Source of the DNA: Raphanus sativus
Lineage: Eukaryota > Streptophyta > Magnoliopsida > Brassicales > Brassicaceae
Length of the DNA stretch: 64,000 bases
Assembly (NCBI RefSeq): GCF_000801105.2
Contig: NC_079512.1
Span: 29,777,848-29,841,847, forward strand
Reading direction: 5' to 3'
Each line of letters starts with the position of its first letter. The first letter of the stretch is position 1. Positions 1 to 10,495 of this stretch are shown one piece after another. Position numbers and translations under genes: made by a program. Under the pieces are notes generated by a model, which had not been told where the DNA came from, searched no databases, and saw nothing but the letters and a program-made list of their open reading frames with translations.

Positions 1-93
1 CAAAGGATGATCGACTAAAGTTTGCAAAGTATTGAGATGGATACAATGTCAATTTAGTTATGGAAGTTGTTTAAGATCTGGGGTTTAAGCAGC

Positions 94-1719
94 ACTAGAT
101 CATGACCCGCGCGACCGCGCGGATTTTATTTTTTATTTTTAACATATAACATATATTCTATAATAGTTGATACAATTTGGAATTTGTCCTTTTCACATAA
201 TGTGGTTTTATATAATTTTGAGTTTGTCTAAAACATATTGTTTAAGAACAATGTTAAAACTGTTTTTTCTATTAATAATTTTTCATTGGTGTATTAGAGA
301 TATACAGTGAAACCTATATAAATTAATAATGTTGGGATTATACCAAAACTATAATTTTTTATTAATTTATAGAGATTATTAATTTATCGAGATACTAATT
401 GAACCAAAAATTCAATTTGAGACTATGAAATTATACTAATTTATAGAAATATTAATTTATATATTATTAATTTAAAAATGTTATACTATAACTGTATAGT
501 GAAAACACTAATATAATATCAACTAATACGATTTGGTTTTGACATTGTGCTTTTTGGGATTTTTTTCTAAAAGTTTTGTGAATGTGCAATGATGAATACG
601 AAGACAAGTACTTGTACACACATTTTAGTGGGAGAAAATGAATATTTTCTAACCTATTAAGTCAGATATAATAAATACAAAATCTCTTGACATCGAGATT
701 TTATGTATGGTAGAATAAACTTGGAGAAGAGTGTTTTCCATATTCATGATTTTTCAAATCTGACAATTTGATTGTGAATATTTGATTGTAACCGAGATTT
801 TAGGCATAGTAGACTCAACTTGGTGAAGAGGTTTTCCAATAATCGTTTTTTTAAGTATAAATTGATGTTTCTGTTATTGAAGTATGAATATATGTTAGTA
901 TATTCTATTTAGTGTATATTCAAAGCAAACCTCGATTATTTGAACATCTAAGAAAATATATTCTGATATCTTTATTATTGAGTTTCAAAAGTTCTGTATC
1001 AAGCTATTTAAAAATTTAAGATTCATCAGTATTTGATTCCAATTAATTGTTTTTTAAATTAAAATGGATTTTGTGTTTAAGATAATTATAGTTTAATGAT
1101 GGGAGGAAACGTGTTCTTAAGTTATTTGGTTAATTGAATCAATTGTTTAGGAAATAACCAGACCAAAATAGTCAAAATTGTATAATGACTCGCTAAGGAT
1201 TCGTGTAAAAAAAAAGGATTCATGTAATATTTTATCTTTTTATCAACCTACTCAGTTTAAGTTTGTATAAGTTGATGACAAAAAAAAGGATTAGCGTAAT
1301 ATTTGTATTTTTTTTGTCAACCTACTCGTGTAATATTTATATTTTTAATAACATGTGTAATATTTATTTTTGTTTCTATCTATTTATATTTTATTTTTAA
1401 GAACTTAGACTCGTGTTATATTTATATTGGAGACATTTATTGTATTCATTTGACTATAATAAAGGAGAGGGGTTATTATATTTTTACTATGATATAATAT
1501 AAATATGATAATGTGAGTATACTCTAACGAAAAGAACAGATATTTTGTTTAATAGATGCATATACATAGATCTTATAGTGGAGTTAAATGATAGATAATT
1601 GATATTAAACTCTTTAAGGAAATATTTAAATGAAAGGTTAGACTAAGAATAATAATATGATGTCCAATTTAAAAATCCACCTAGAAGAAGTTATAATGTT
1701 TCTGTTTTAATAAGATAGA
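94..1719 (-). mobile_element. Non-autonomous Helitron (reverse orientation)
   Basis: Read on the minus strand, the element starts TCTATCTTATTAAAAC at 1719, preceded by A. It ends with a GC-rich hairpin (CCGCGCGGTCGCGCGGG) and CTAG at 97-94, followed by T. This is the Helitron signature: A|T target, TC start, hairpin 10-20 nt before a CTRR end, no target duplication. The interior is AT-rich with no credible ORF. At about 303-506 there is a palindromic stretch resembling a separate small MITE. The ends are seen directly; membership in a named Brassica family is not assigned. Confidence 0.75.
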
Positions 1720-2288
1720 TATAACTATGGGTGTAACTGGAAATCATTTACAAGAATATTATGAATTAATGGAATGAGATTAAATGGAATAAAGAGGAAT
1801 AGAATAAAAATAAAATATATTTATTAATTAAAAATAAAATAAAATTATGCATTCCATTCATTCCACTTGTTCCATAACTTTTACGTTGCTGAATGATTTT
1901 ACAAAGAAACTATTCTCTTTCCATTGATTCCAAAAAAGTTTTAGGAATGTTTTATGAATGAATTTTCCTTGTAAGTGGTCTATTTTTTTAAGGAATTAAA
2001 TGGAATGACGCGTGCATTCATATTCCAAATTTTGTTCATCCAGTTACAGTCAGTTACGATAAATTAGATGTTAAAGTTGTGATTTGTAAAGGAACTTTGG
2101 AAATTGTTTTATGAAGAAATAAGACTAAACCTTGAACTTATACTTTATCTCCAGCACCACCAACTCCACTTTTGTTGAATCACCACTGAAAGATATTTCA
2201 GTGTGCAAAACGTTTATGATTTCAAATTCATAATCATAATTCTCAGTTGTATCTTTTTTTTTTTTAACTCTGTGTGCTGATTGTAATG
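1720..2288. other. Intergenic, AT-rich, no gene seen
   Basis: AT-rich sequence between the first Helitron and the left edge of the tandem duplication. Short ORFs here have no recognisable protein features. Around 1800-2050 the words attcca and ttccat recur in both orientations, as in the arms of a decayed small MITE, but I cannot define its ends. Confidence 0.5.
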
Positions 2289-3075
2289 GAAAGGGAGACA
2301 TGCTGCAAAATTTGAAAAACAACGGGAAGACATGGGAACCAAAATGACCCTAAAACCCAAACGAGAACAAAACAAATAAAACTATCAAAAGTCAATGAAG
2401 CTGGAAAGATCATAGCCTTCTTTGTATCTGATTAGACAGAGGAAAGTTGCATAACGACTCATATCAGAGAGCAATCATAGCTGCTCCCTCCTGAATCAAA
2501 GAAGAAAGCCAGAAGGGACCCTCTCTAGCAATGTATCTAATTTAACGTTTATATGTCTTTGAGTTCAAAGAAGTATTGAACATTGTTCAAACAATGCAAG
2601 CACAATTTCAGATCTATATATGGATGAACATAGACTAGACATGTAGTATTTTACAAATATAAATATTTTAAGCTACCAGGAAAACAATGGACATCAATAC
2701 TATATTAAAAGGCAAATATCTTCAAAGGAGAGATATGCCACGTCACTTAAAAAAATTAGCCAATCAGAAACCGAATTTCTTACACATCAGATAGGCTTCA
2801 TCGTGTGGGCTTCTATATATGGGCTTAAATTAATGTTATTACCCAAATGGACCCCATTCAGAAACCCTATCGTCTCTTTCTTCTGTCTTCGTCTTCTCCT
2901 TTCGTCTTCATCCATTCACCGTTACTGAGCCTATCAGCCATCAATCAATGGAGTTCTTTAACACCCTCTTAATGAGTTCGTTTCAACTCCCTCTTTTTCG
3001 CCTTCTTTATATACTCTTTCCCCTTTCCTGTCTACAAACCAAAACCCTAGATTCTCCTAAAATTAAGCTAAAGCC

Positions 3076-4234
3076 ATGGCAATGAAACCAAACGGCAAGT
3101 CCCATGTATCCTCCGCCAAAGATCACGAAGTTATGTTCTTCGAAGATATCTCACTAGGTCCCCAAGAAACCCAGTTATGCTACACTCTGATCCACTTCTT
3201 AGAGGCTCGAAACCTATTGAAAAAACACTTATTGGTCTGGAAATGCTCCTCATAGATGAACAGGTTCATGAATTCTCCAAAATTTAGTTCCTATTATTTT
3301 ATTTTTAAACATCGCCGTCCAACTTATTTTCCTTATGTTAATCTTCACATTATCAACAGGAAACTGTTATTCAAGGATTCATTCCATCAGGAGGTGTTAA
3401 AAAATATTTGCCTGACATGAAACAAGAATCAGTTTACAGTCTCGGATCCAAAAACAAATCGGTGTATCGGGTTGCTGATCATAGCGTAACCGTTTCTTTC
3501 TCATGGAGCTCTATCATTTCGGTTCTTAAGTACAGTACCATCCCCTTCAGAGAGGACAATTTCTGGTTTCATTCATATCAGGAATTTAAAGCTAACTGTG
3601 ATCTCCAAAGTGACCTTTACGGTAAGCTCACTAATATTTCATATCATCTCTTAGTTCCATTTCTTTATAATTGGAGGTAGTCTTAAGCTTTTGTTCCTGC
3701 ATTAAAAATAAAGTGTTAAGTTCAATACAGAGATCTCGATTTTTATCAACTCTTCGACCTTGGATTTTGTTTATATCAAAGCATAACGTAGTCGTAATGT
3801 TATTTGTTTTCTACGTTGAGTGTATGTGCTTCAATTTATGTGGTGATATAATATTAGACTTTTTTGAATTTTTTTGGCCATCTAACTTACACTCTTCCTG
3901 CACAATGTAATAGATGTTGTTGGCCACATGAAGCTGGTCAATGGATAGACTCTCATTGAGCAAATAGCAACCACGCGACACCTTTTGGTTCATGTTGAAT
4001 CACATGAGTATGTGTTTTCTTATTTTAAAGTCACCACCTCTTGGTACTTCTCTTAACCCGTCAGTATTTAATCTTTTGCAGGGGACCTGTGATAAAGCTC
4101 TACTTTTGGGACCAAACTGCAACCGACTTCTGCAAGAAGTTCAAATCTATGAAAACACTCCCACCGTCAAAATTTGCATGATTGAGACGATCCCTTGCCC
4201 TCTTCTTAGAATGCTTCTTCGGCGTTATTTGTAA
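3076..4234 (+). pseudogene. RPA70-like (DUF223/OB-fold) pseudogene of the Helitron
   Basis: A start at 3076 opens a replication protein A-like reading frame with recognisable blocks in order: FFEDISLGPQETQL (from about 3136), VIQGFIPSG and KKYLPDMKQ (from about 3370), VVGHMKLVNG (from about 3916), and IKLYFWDQTATDFCKKFKS in the 4080-4150 block. These match the single-stranded-DNA-binding OB-fold proteins carried by plant Helitrons. Blocks are separated by intron-like gaps (the exon before 3263 ends near a GT, and tgcag precedes ggac at 4083). The first exon is frameshifted near 3214-3222, and the later part runs into stops, so it is not functional. Its strand and position agree with the Helitron around it. 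Confidence 0.75.
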
Positions 4235-5150
4235 ACTGGTATCACATATCCCTTCTGCAATGAAACTTCTCTTTATAAAAGAACAGGTCTGAATAAAAAT
4301 GAGCAATTTCTATTCGTCCATGCTGCTTGCAAGTTTATCTCTTGACTCAACTTATTTTGTACAGTTATATACAATTATCTCCATTTCTAAATCAGTAAAT
4401 GTATACAGGATGATGAGTTAATCAAAGAACATCACAACAAAAACCTAATTACATTTCAAATATCATTACATTTTGTGTTATTTATTTAGGTCTTAGTAAA
4501 AAGTAAAAACCCACCGCATTCGCTTTCAACTTTTTTGAAATGGGAGACACTTTTTCTCTATCATCAATTGTACGTGTTGATATATGTGTCGAATTCATCT
4601 AAGAAATAATAACCCAAAAACTCGAAATAGTTATACATAATGGTCTAAATATTGTCAGCTCCCCTTAATTCGAGTTGTTAGTATCACCCAAAAATCCATT
4701 ACTATTTTATTCTTTCTAAATTAACTTCCTTATACAAAAAGGTTTACTAAATACATATATATATATACTTTAAAATATCTCAAGTTTCTATATAAATTAT
4801 TATTTGAGCTCTGCAATATTTGTTTTTTTTTAAGTCTGTCGTGGGTAAACCATCTTTAAAATCTATCAAATTATGTATTAACATTCTCTCCCCATCGAAT
4901 ATACATATACGAGAAATTCAAATAAAATAACCTAAAGGTATTACTTAGGAACAATTTATAAACAAATAATTATGAAATTCATTTGCGTTTTGAGGGACAC
5001 ACCATTTAAGTTAAACAAATAATAATTCACATTTGTTCGAGTTATTCTATATGCTGTTAAATTTTTAAAATTCATTTTCTTAGCATAGTACAAATTTCTT
5101 ATGAAACCAAGAATGCCCAAGAAGTATAAATGTAATGCTATTTATTATTG

Positions 5151-5450
5151 TCAGAAGGTCCTTCTCTGTCAGGATTTATAGGTCAACTGGTTTGCTTCGC
5201 TAGAGTAGGCTTTCGGAAGGAGAAAAAGATGCTTCATTTGGTTCCCTCGGATCGGTAAATCCGAATTCGTGACAAGACTACTAATAGCAACGAAGCTGAC
5301 TCGACCAGTTTACAACTTCGAAAGAAGGAGAGCGCTTCAGGATTTAGCCTGAACCGATGCCAGAGCTCTCAGTGGTTTGTGGACTCGAACCACAGTAGGA
5401 ATTTACAGTTCCGGCTCCCCAGCGGCAACCCTTACTTTGGAGTCAATTTC
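5151..5450. other. Organelle-like DNA island (possible NUMT)
   Basis: About 300 bp with near-balanced base composition lies in surroundings of about 25 percent GC. The texture (gcttcgctagagtaggctttc, tccccagcggcaacc) resembles plant mitochondrial intergenic DNA. On the minus strand there is a perfect tRNA T-arm (5-bp stem TGTGG/CCACA with a TTCGAGT loop, 5378-5394). Just upstream on that strand is GGAA-CTGTAAA-TTCC, which looks like an anticodon arm with GTA (Tyr). No full cloverleaf could be folded. The mitochondrial origin is an inference. Confidence 0.45.
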
Positions 5451-6322
5451 ATAACAAAATTTGATGCTACTAAAACATTATATATTAATTAAAAATATTT
5501 CATGGAAATACATACATACAATTATTTACACTTATCTATAATAGCTAAATGGCAAATATTAAGGATTCTTGAATAAAAATATTGATAAAGATACATACTA
5601 ACAATAACCAATAAGTACCAAGTTTCAAGATCAATTTTGTTCTGTATTAATATTCAATGCAAAAATTATCATTTGATTTTGCTATAATAAATAAAACGCA
5701 TAAAAGTAAAAAAAAAATGACACCTTCACAATTTAAAGTATTTAGGACAAATAATTGTCATAATTTTAAATAAGTAGAAAATGCAGAAAAAAATATCAAT
5801 AGAAAAGGAAACTGTTGTTAATTTAAATTGCGTGATACAAATATTGGGTAATTCTCTCAAAAAATGATTTATGTTTTTGCCACAAAAAGTCTACAATGAG
5901 AAAATGACCAAAATAGATTTCATTAAAGAGTCAAAAGACTCTTATACCATAGATATATAAATAAAAAATTAAATAAAAAATAAACAAATAAAAAAATAAA
6001 AAAAATTGGTTTTGAATTATTCAAATTCGATTTTTATAACTTTTTAAAAACATTTTCTTTATATTTTTCAAATTTTCTTTTTGAAATTAAAGAAAAAATG
6101 TTTTTTGAAACTATTTTAATTTTTTAACAAAAATTAATATTTACTTTTCATTTTTATAAGTTTTGAACCTCATCCACTAACTCTAAATTTAAATTAGTTA
6201 ATCCTAGGGATTTACATTTTTAATGAAATATCTTTGTCTTTTTGATCCTTAGAGACTATGTTTGTGACAAAAACTTTTATGGTTAGTTTTGGATATTTCT
6301 ATAAAATATATTAGAAGAATAT

Positions 6323-6324
<2 letters not shown>

Positions 6325-6359
<35 letters not shown>
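6325..6359. repeat. (AT)n microsatellite
   Basis: An uninterrupted AT dinucleotide run of about 35 bp inside the Helitron, upstream of the helicase remnant. Confidence 0.9.
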
Positions 6360-6363
<4 letters not shown>

Positions 6364-6501
6364 GAGATAAATAAGACTACTTAAAAAGGACTAAAGTTTA
6401 AAGTAAAATTATATACATAAATTGAAGTATAATAAAATAATTCACAAAATTATAAAATTATAAATTATAAATTTAAAGTATATAGTCCGCGCGTAGAAAC
6501 A

Positions 6502-7119
6502 ATGCGGCTATTCCGTAGGTGCTTCGTCCCAAATTACGATGTCGTCGAGGAAAGGGTAAGACATGACATGCAATTTAACCAGCTTAATGCTGACCAAAGT
6601 TTAAAATACATAGTGAAAACATATCTTATAATTTGGGACGAAGCACCTATAACACATAAGCATGCTTTTAAGGTTCTAGACAAATCGTTGAGAGATATAA
6701 TGTCTAGAAAAGATACAACCGCGAAAGATCTGACTTTTGGCGGCAAGACAGTACTGTTAGGCAGTGATTTCCGGCAGATACTTCCTGTAATCCCACGATG
6801 CAATAGAGCTGATACTGTCCTAACTTCAATAAGTCACTCACATCTATGGCATAGCTGCCACAAGTTCTCTTTCAAAACGAAAATGAGACTGAATCAGGAA
6901 GAAAAGGAATTCTCGGATTGGCTCTTACAAGTCGGAAAGACGTGTAAAACTAGAATCAGGAGATCAGTACGAGGACCACCATAAACAAATGATAGCTGTC
7001 GATGGCTCACTGATTCGACAAAGTGATATGGATCCATTGAAAAAGGTCGTCAATGCCGCATACGGAGAAGCCAACACAGTGACAACCTCCCAGAGCTACT
7101 ACACTAATAGAGCTATACT
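6502..7119 (+). pseudogene. Helitron Pif1-like helicase pseudogene, 5' part
   Basis: Reading frames here encode the middle of a Helitron-type Pif1 helicase. A Walker B-like IIWDEAP is followed by LTFGGKTVLLGSDFRQILPV and the conserved stretch ending in TKMRLNQEE. A second frame from 6989 continues with the segment before motif IV, ending SYYTNRAI. The N-terminal Rep domain and Walker A are absent. A frame change near 6930-6990 separates the two frames. The remnant stops exactly where the LTR retrotransposon is inserted (target duplication ATACT at 7115-7119) and resumes at 18545. Confidence 0.85.
7115..7119. repeat. Target-site duplication ATACT (left copy)
   Basis: ATACT directly precedes the TGTTGGG start of the 5' LTR. 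It is repeated at 18540-18544 directly after the 3' LTR. Five base pairs is the usual duplication length for LTR retrotransposon integrases. Confidence 0.95.
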
Positions 7120-7647
7120 TGTTGGGCCCGAATATGGCCCGGTAGCTGATCTCCAAATAATAAAAGATGGTAATGGGCCGGGACAGGCCCATCGCGGGGT
7201 CAATGCCTAAAAAGAGCCGGAGGCTGAAAGCTAAGGACTCTAACTAAGGAGGTCACGACGAAGCGGAAGCTCACGTCACAACAATAAGAAGCGCAGGACC
7301 CGGTCAAAGGGAAGCTGTTGCAGATTCCACCTCAAGCGGAGAGGATCTCGGAGACCAGTTGCAAACAACCTAAAGAAGTCCAAAGCTATAAAAAGAGAAG
7401 GTCGAAGACTAAGAAGGGGATCCGACCTACTCAGATTTTACTTAACATTCCTAAGATATAATCCTTTTTATTATCTTTGTAATCATCAAAAGAAACATCT
7501 TTGTAACCATCCCATTTTCTATTATATCAATACAAATCGAAGTTCATTCATCAAGTTCTTACGGGATTCAGCCCGCGATAATCTTTCCCTAACCTTTCTT
7601 AAACATAAACCTGATCTAAAATCTAGGTGTGAGTTTTACCCCTCACA
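7120..7647 (+). repeat. 5' LTR (528 bp)
   Basis: It begins TGTTGGGCCC and ends CCCCTCACA, and is repeated at 18011-18539. A TATA-like ctataaaaag lies at about 7385-7395, a plausible U3 promoter, with T-rich transcribed sequence after it. The only difference I find from the 3' LTR is a missing G (gatccgac here, gatccggac there). Confidence 0.96.
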
Positions 7648-7649
7648 AT

Positions 7650-7666
7650 TGGCGCCGTCTGTGGGG
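7650..7666 (+). other. Primer-binding site, tRNA-Asp-like
   Basis: TGGCGCCGTCTGTGGGG lies 2 nt after the 5' LTR. The first nine bases and the final run of G match the reverse complement of a plant tRNA-Asp 3' end, the usual primer of Tat and Athila elements. The middle four bases do not match, so the tRNA assignment is tentative; the position and the TGG start are typical. Confidence 0.75.
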
Positions 7667-7700
7667 AAGAAACAATCGAATCCCTTACTCTAACTCGAGG

Positions 7701-10391
7701 ATGAACCCTACCGATCAGACAACAACCCCGTCTGACCTTAACCTCCCGATTCAGAGCGATGGCTCACCGAATGACGGAGGCTCTAGTCTCGTAATCACAG
7801 AGCCTCAACGTGGCGACCACCGATCTGGGCAACAGCTTCCGGTTGATGCTCGAACGAGCCAAACTACAACCGGAGTTACTAACCCGAGGTCATTAGGTGG
7901 AAACACCTCCGAGCTCCCGGTTACCGAGAATCCTCAGCAGCAAGCCATTCCGAATCAAACGGAGGCTCAGCTCTCTGAGATCCGCCAGATGATGATACAA
8001 TTAGTAGACCGAGCTCAGGAAAGTGAGCGCACGATGCATCAGCTGGCTGTACGTCAACAACGATTCGAAGAGATAACTAGATCTCTAAACGCAACAACCC
8101 AACCACCGCAACGTCAAGCTCCGGGGGTCATCTTCCATGATCGATTAACCGATCCCTCTTTTCCCCGAGCACGTTTAAACTTTTCCCCTGATAGCACTGC
8201 CCCTGAAGGACGCGGATCTGCTTTCCAGACACCTCATACTGGAACAGTTCCCGTATTCAATCCACCTAATGCCAGTGCTATGGGAAGTAACGTAGCGACA
8301 ACCAGCTCCACACCCGGTCAGGTCACTGACAGAAGTAATCGTTTACCTCCTCCGCCACCTGATCCTAGGTCCGGAGCAGGAATATCCTTCCCATCTGGAG
8401 GCAGAGCGTCAGCTTCGGTTTATCAAACTAGAAGCTCGGTCCCGAATGAGGACGGTTATCAAAGGATAAACTCCGATAACCCAAGAAATGTCGAGCGACT
8501 TAGCCCACTAACCGCATGGGAAGATGAGCCAACTCGATTCCGTCAGGAACCTACTCATCGGGTACCTGCGAACGATCCAAATATCCTTCCGTTTGAAGGA
8601 CCTGAAGCTATCCGTAGATATATGGAGAGAACTCACGCGGCTCTCCAGAAATTGGGAGCTCAAGTCCATAAAGCTACGAGTTCAGCTCCCGAAATCGATA
8701 GCTTAATCGAAGAAACCCGTGGAACTCCATTCACGGACAGAATTGCCAGCTCTCACATAAGAGATACCCGAAAAATCAGAATTCCTGAGTATGATGGGAC
8801 CTCCGACCCAAAGGCCTATTTGAGAGCTTTCCGATTGGCAATTGTTAAAGCCCATTTCACTCAGGAAGAATGTGAAGCAGGTTACTGTAGAACATTCGCC
8901 GAAAATTTGGTCGGAACAGCCCTTGAGTGGTTCTCCGGCCTCGAGCCAGCCTCGATAGACAACTTTGATCAATTAACCAACGCCTTTATGAAGCAATACT
9001 CAACCCATATCCGGAAGCAAGCCTCCGAGGCCGACCTTTGGAAGGTCAGTCAAGGAATGGGAGATTCATTACGAGTCTACATTGAGAAATTCAGGGCAAT
9101 AAGAACTAAGCTATCGAATCCTAACGACCTAGTCGCCATCGAGGCCCTTAGGAGAGGTCTGTTCTATAGATCGAAATTCTGGTCAGAGTTAACACTCAAC
9201 GCTCCTCCAACTATCGATGACGCTCTTCATAGAGCCACCAAGTATATTACTTTGGAGGAGGAGACAGCTGCACTGGATAAACTCCACAAGAAACCACAGA
9301 ATCATTCGAAAGGTGACTCCTCCGAGACTAAGGGACCTCATAAAAAGGGTAACCCCCGAAATAATCAAACTCAGGGAGAACATTCCTACGCAATCGAGGA
9401 AGACAAGGAAGAGAAACCTGTTGCAGCTGCAAACAAAACTCCCTGGTCAAAAGGCTTCGATAAAGGCAAACATTGCTCTTATCACGATCGCGAAGGACAC
9501 TCAACCGAAGAGTGTTGGGACCTCCAACGCCAGCTGGCAGCTAAATTCGCAGCCGGAGAAATAAAGGGCGTGGACCTTAAAAAGCCGCCACCTTATCAGA
9601 AAAGAGGTTCCAGGGACATTTCCCCGAAACGCGAGAGGTCACCTGAGAAGGAAACCGATTCGCCACCTCCAGTTCCCAAAAAAAGAGTCGACATGATTCT
9701 TGGGAAATTCCCCCAAGGAAAAAGTTTACAAGTCGAAGCTCTCTTGAGCAAACCCTCCCATCAATCGAACCCCGACTCGAGGGTGGACTGTATCCTTGGA
9801 GGATCAGACATATGTCAAGACTCCGTCAATTCCATTAAGAATCACGTGCGGAAGGCTGTGTCTAACACTGGACCTAAGCCTTCTAATCCTGAATCCAACA
9901 CTAAGATTTCTTTCTGGGAAAGCGAGACCTCAAACCTTGACAGACCTCACGATGATGCGTTGATCGTCACCCTGAACATCGCAGGATACGAGGTTCCTAA
10001 GCTCATGATAGACACAGGAAGCTCTGTCGACCTCATTTTCTATAACACCCTAAAAGGGATGGAAATAGACGACTACGAAATTATTGGCCAAAAAGCTAAT
10101 CTCGTAGGCTTCTCCGGAGAAACAGCTACCTCATTGGGAACAATCAAGCTCCCAGTCATAGCTGGCGGAATAATGAAAATGACCAACTTAGTAGTCATCG
10201 ATAGACCTTCCCCGTTCCACGCGATTTTGGGAAGACCTTGGATCCACAAAATGAAGGCAGTAGCCTCAACGTACCATCAGTGCGTAAAATTTCCAACACC
10301 CGAAGGGATAGCTACCATACACGGTAGCCAGAAGATATCCAGGATCTGCTATTTGGGAGGATTCGAAATCCTCAAAAAATCCCCCCAATAG
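7701..10391 (+). CDS. Retrotransposon gag-protease polyprotein
   Basis: An open frame of 896 residues from the first ATG after the LTR; the frame is open upstream into the LTR but has only a GTG there. Residues 1-330 are Gln/Pro/Ser-rich and low in complexity. The retrotransposon gag (capsid) domain lies around residues 365-500, with the ALEWFSGL block near 400. A CSYHDREGHSTEECW zinc-knuckle-like motif follows near 590. An aspartic protease with active-site MIDTGSSVDLIF is near 767 and a flap/ILGRPW block near 840. It forms the particle core and processes the polyprotein. It ends in a stop just after an A-run and a C-run, while pol continues in the -1 frame. Confidence 0.9.
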   Translation: MNPTDQTTTPSDLNLPIQSDGSPNDGGSSLVITEPQRGDHRSGQQLPVDARTSQTTTGVTNPRSLGGNTSELPVTENPQQQAIPNQTEAQLSEIRQMMIQLVDRAQESERTMHQLAVRQQRFEEITRSLNATTQPPQRQAPGVIFHDRLTDPSFPRARLNFSPDSTAPEGRGSAFQTPHTGTVPVFNPPNASAMGSNVATTSSTPGQVTDRSNRLPPPPPDPRSGAGISFPSGGRASASVYQTRSSVPNEDGYQRINSDNPRNVERLSPLTAWEDEPTRFRQEPTHRVPANDPNILPFEGPEAIRRYMERTHAALQKLGAQVHKATSSAPEIDSLIEETRGTPFTDRIASSHIRDTRKIRIPEYDGTSDPKAYLRAFRLAIVKAHFTQEECEAGYCRTFAENLVGTALEWFSGLEPASIDNFDQLTNAFMKQYSTHIRKQASEADLWKVSQGMGDSLRVYIEKFRAIRTKLSNPNDLVAIEALRRGLFYRSKFWSELTLNAPPTIDDALHRATKYITLEEETAALDKLHKKPQNHSKGDSSETKGPHKKGNPRNNQTQGEHSYAIEEDKEEKPVAAANKTPWSKGFDKGKHCSYHDREGHSTEECWDLQRQLAAKFAAGEIKGVDLKKPPPYQKRGSRDISPKRERSPEKETDSPPPVPKKRVDMILGKFPQGKSLQVEALLSKPSHQSNPDSRVDCILGGSDICQDSVNSIKNHVRKAVSNTGPKPSNPESNTKISFWESETSNLDRPHDDALIVTLNIAGYEVPKLMIDTGSSVDLIFYNTLKGMEIDDYEIIGQKANLVGFSGETATSLGTIKLPVIAGGIMKMTNLVVIDRPSPFHAILGRPWIHKMKAVASTYHQCVKFPTPEGIATIHGSQKISRICYLGGFEILKKSPQ

Positions 10392-10495
10392 CAATTACAG
10401 ATCCAGGAAGGTCGCGAAATGCAACAAAATATTCGAGGTCCCCCCAGGAACCTAACCGAAAAATTTGCATCGACGACTCAAATCCTGAAAGACAG

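Noticed and set aside
303..506. Separate MITE within the first Helitron
   Set aside because: The palindromic character is visible but the ends and duplication are not clear enough to list it as a feature.
5370..5440. Functional tRNA-Tyr gene
   Set aside because: The T-arm and an anticodon-like loop are present, but I could not fold a D-arm or acceptor stem.
7629..7700. N-terminal extension of gag into the 5' LTR
   Set aside because: The codon at 7629 is GTG and lies within the LTR end and primer-binding site; the first ATG is at 7701.
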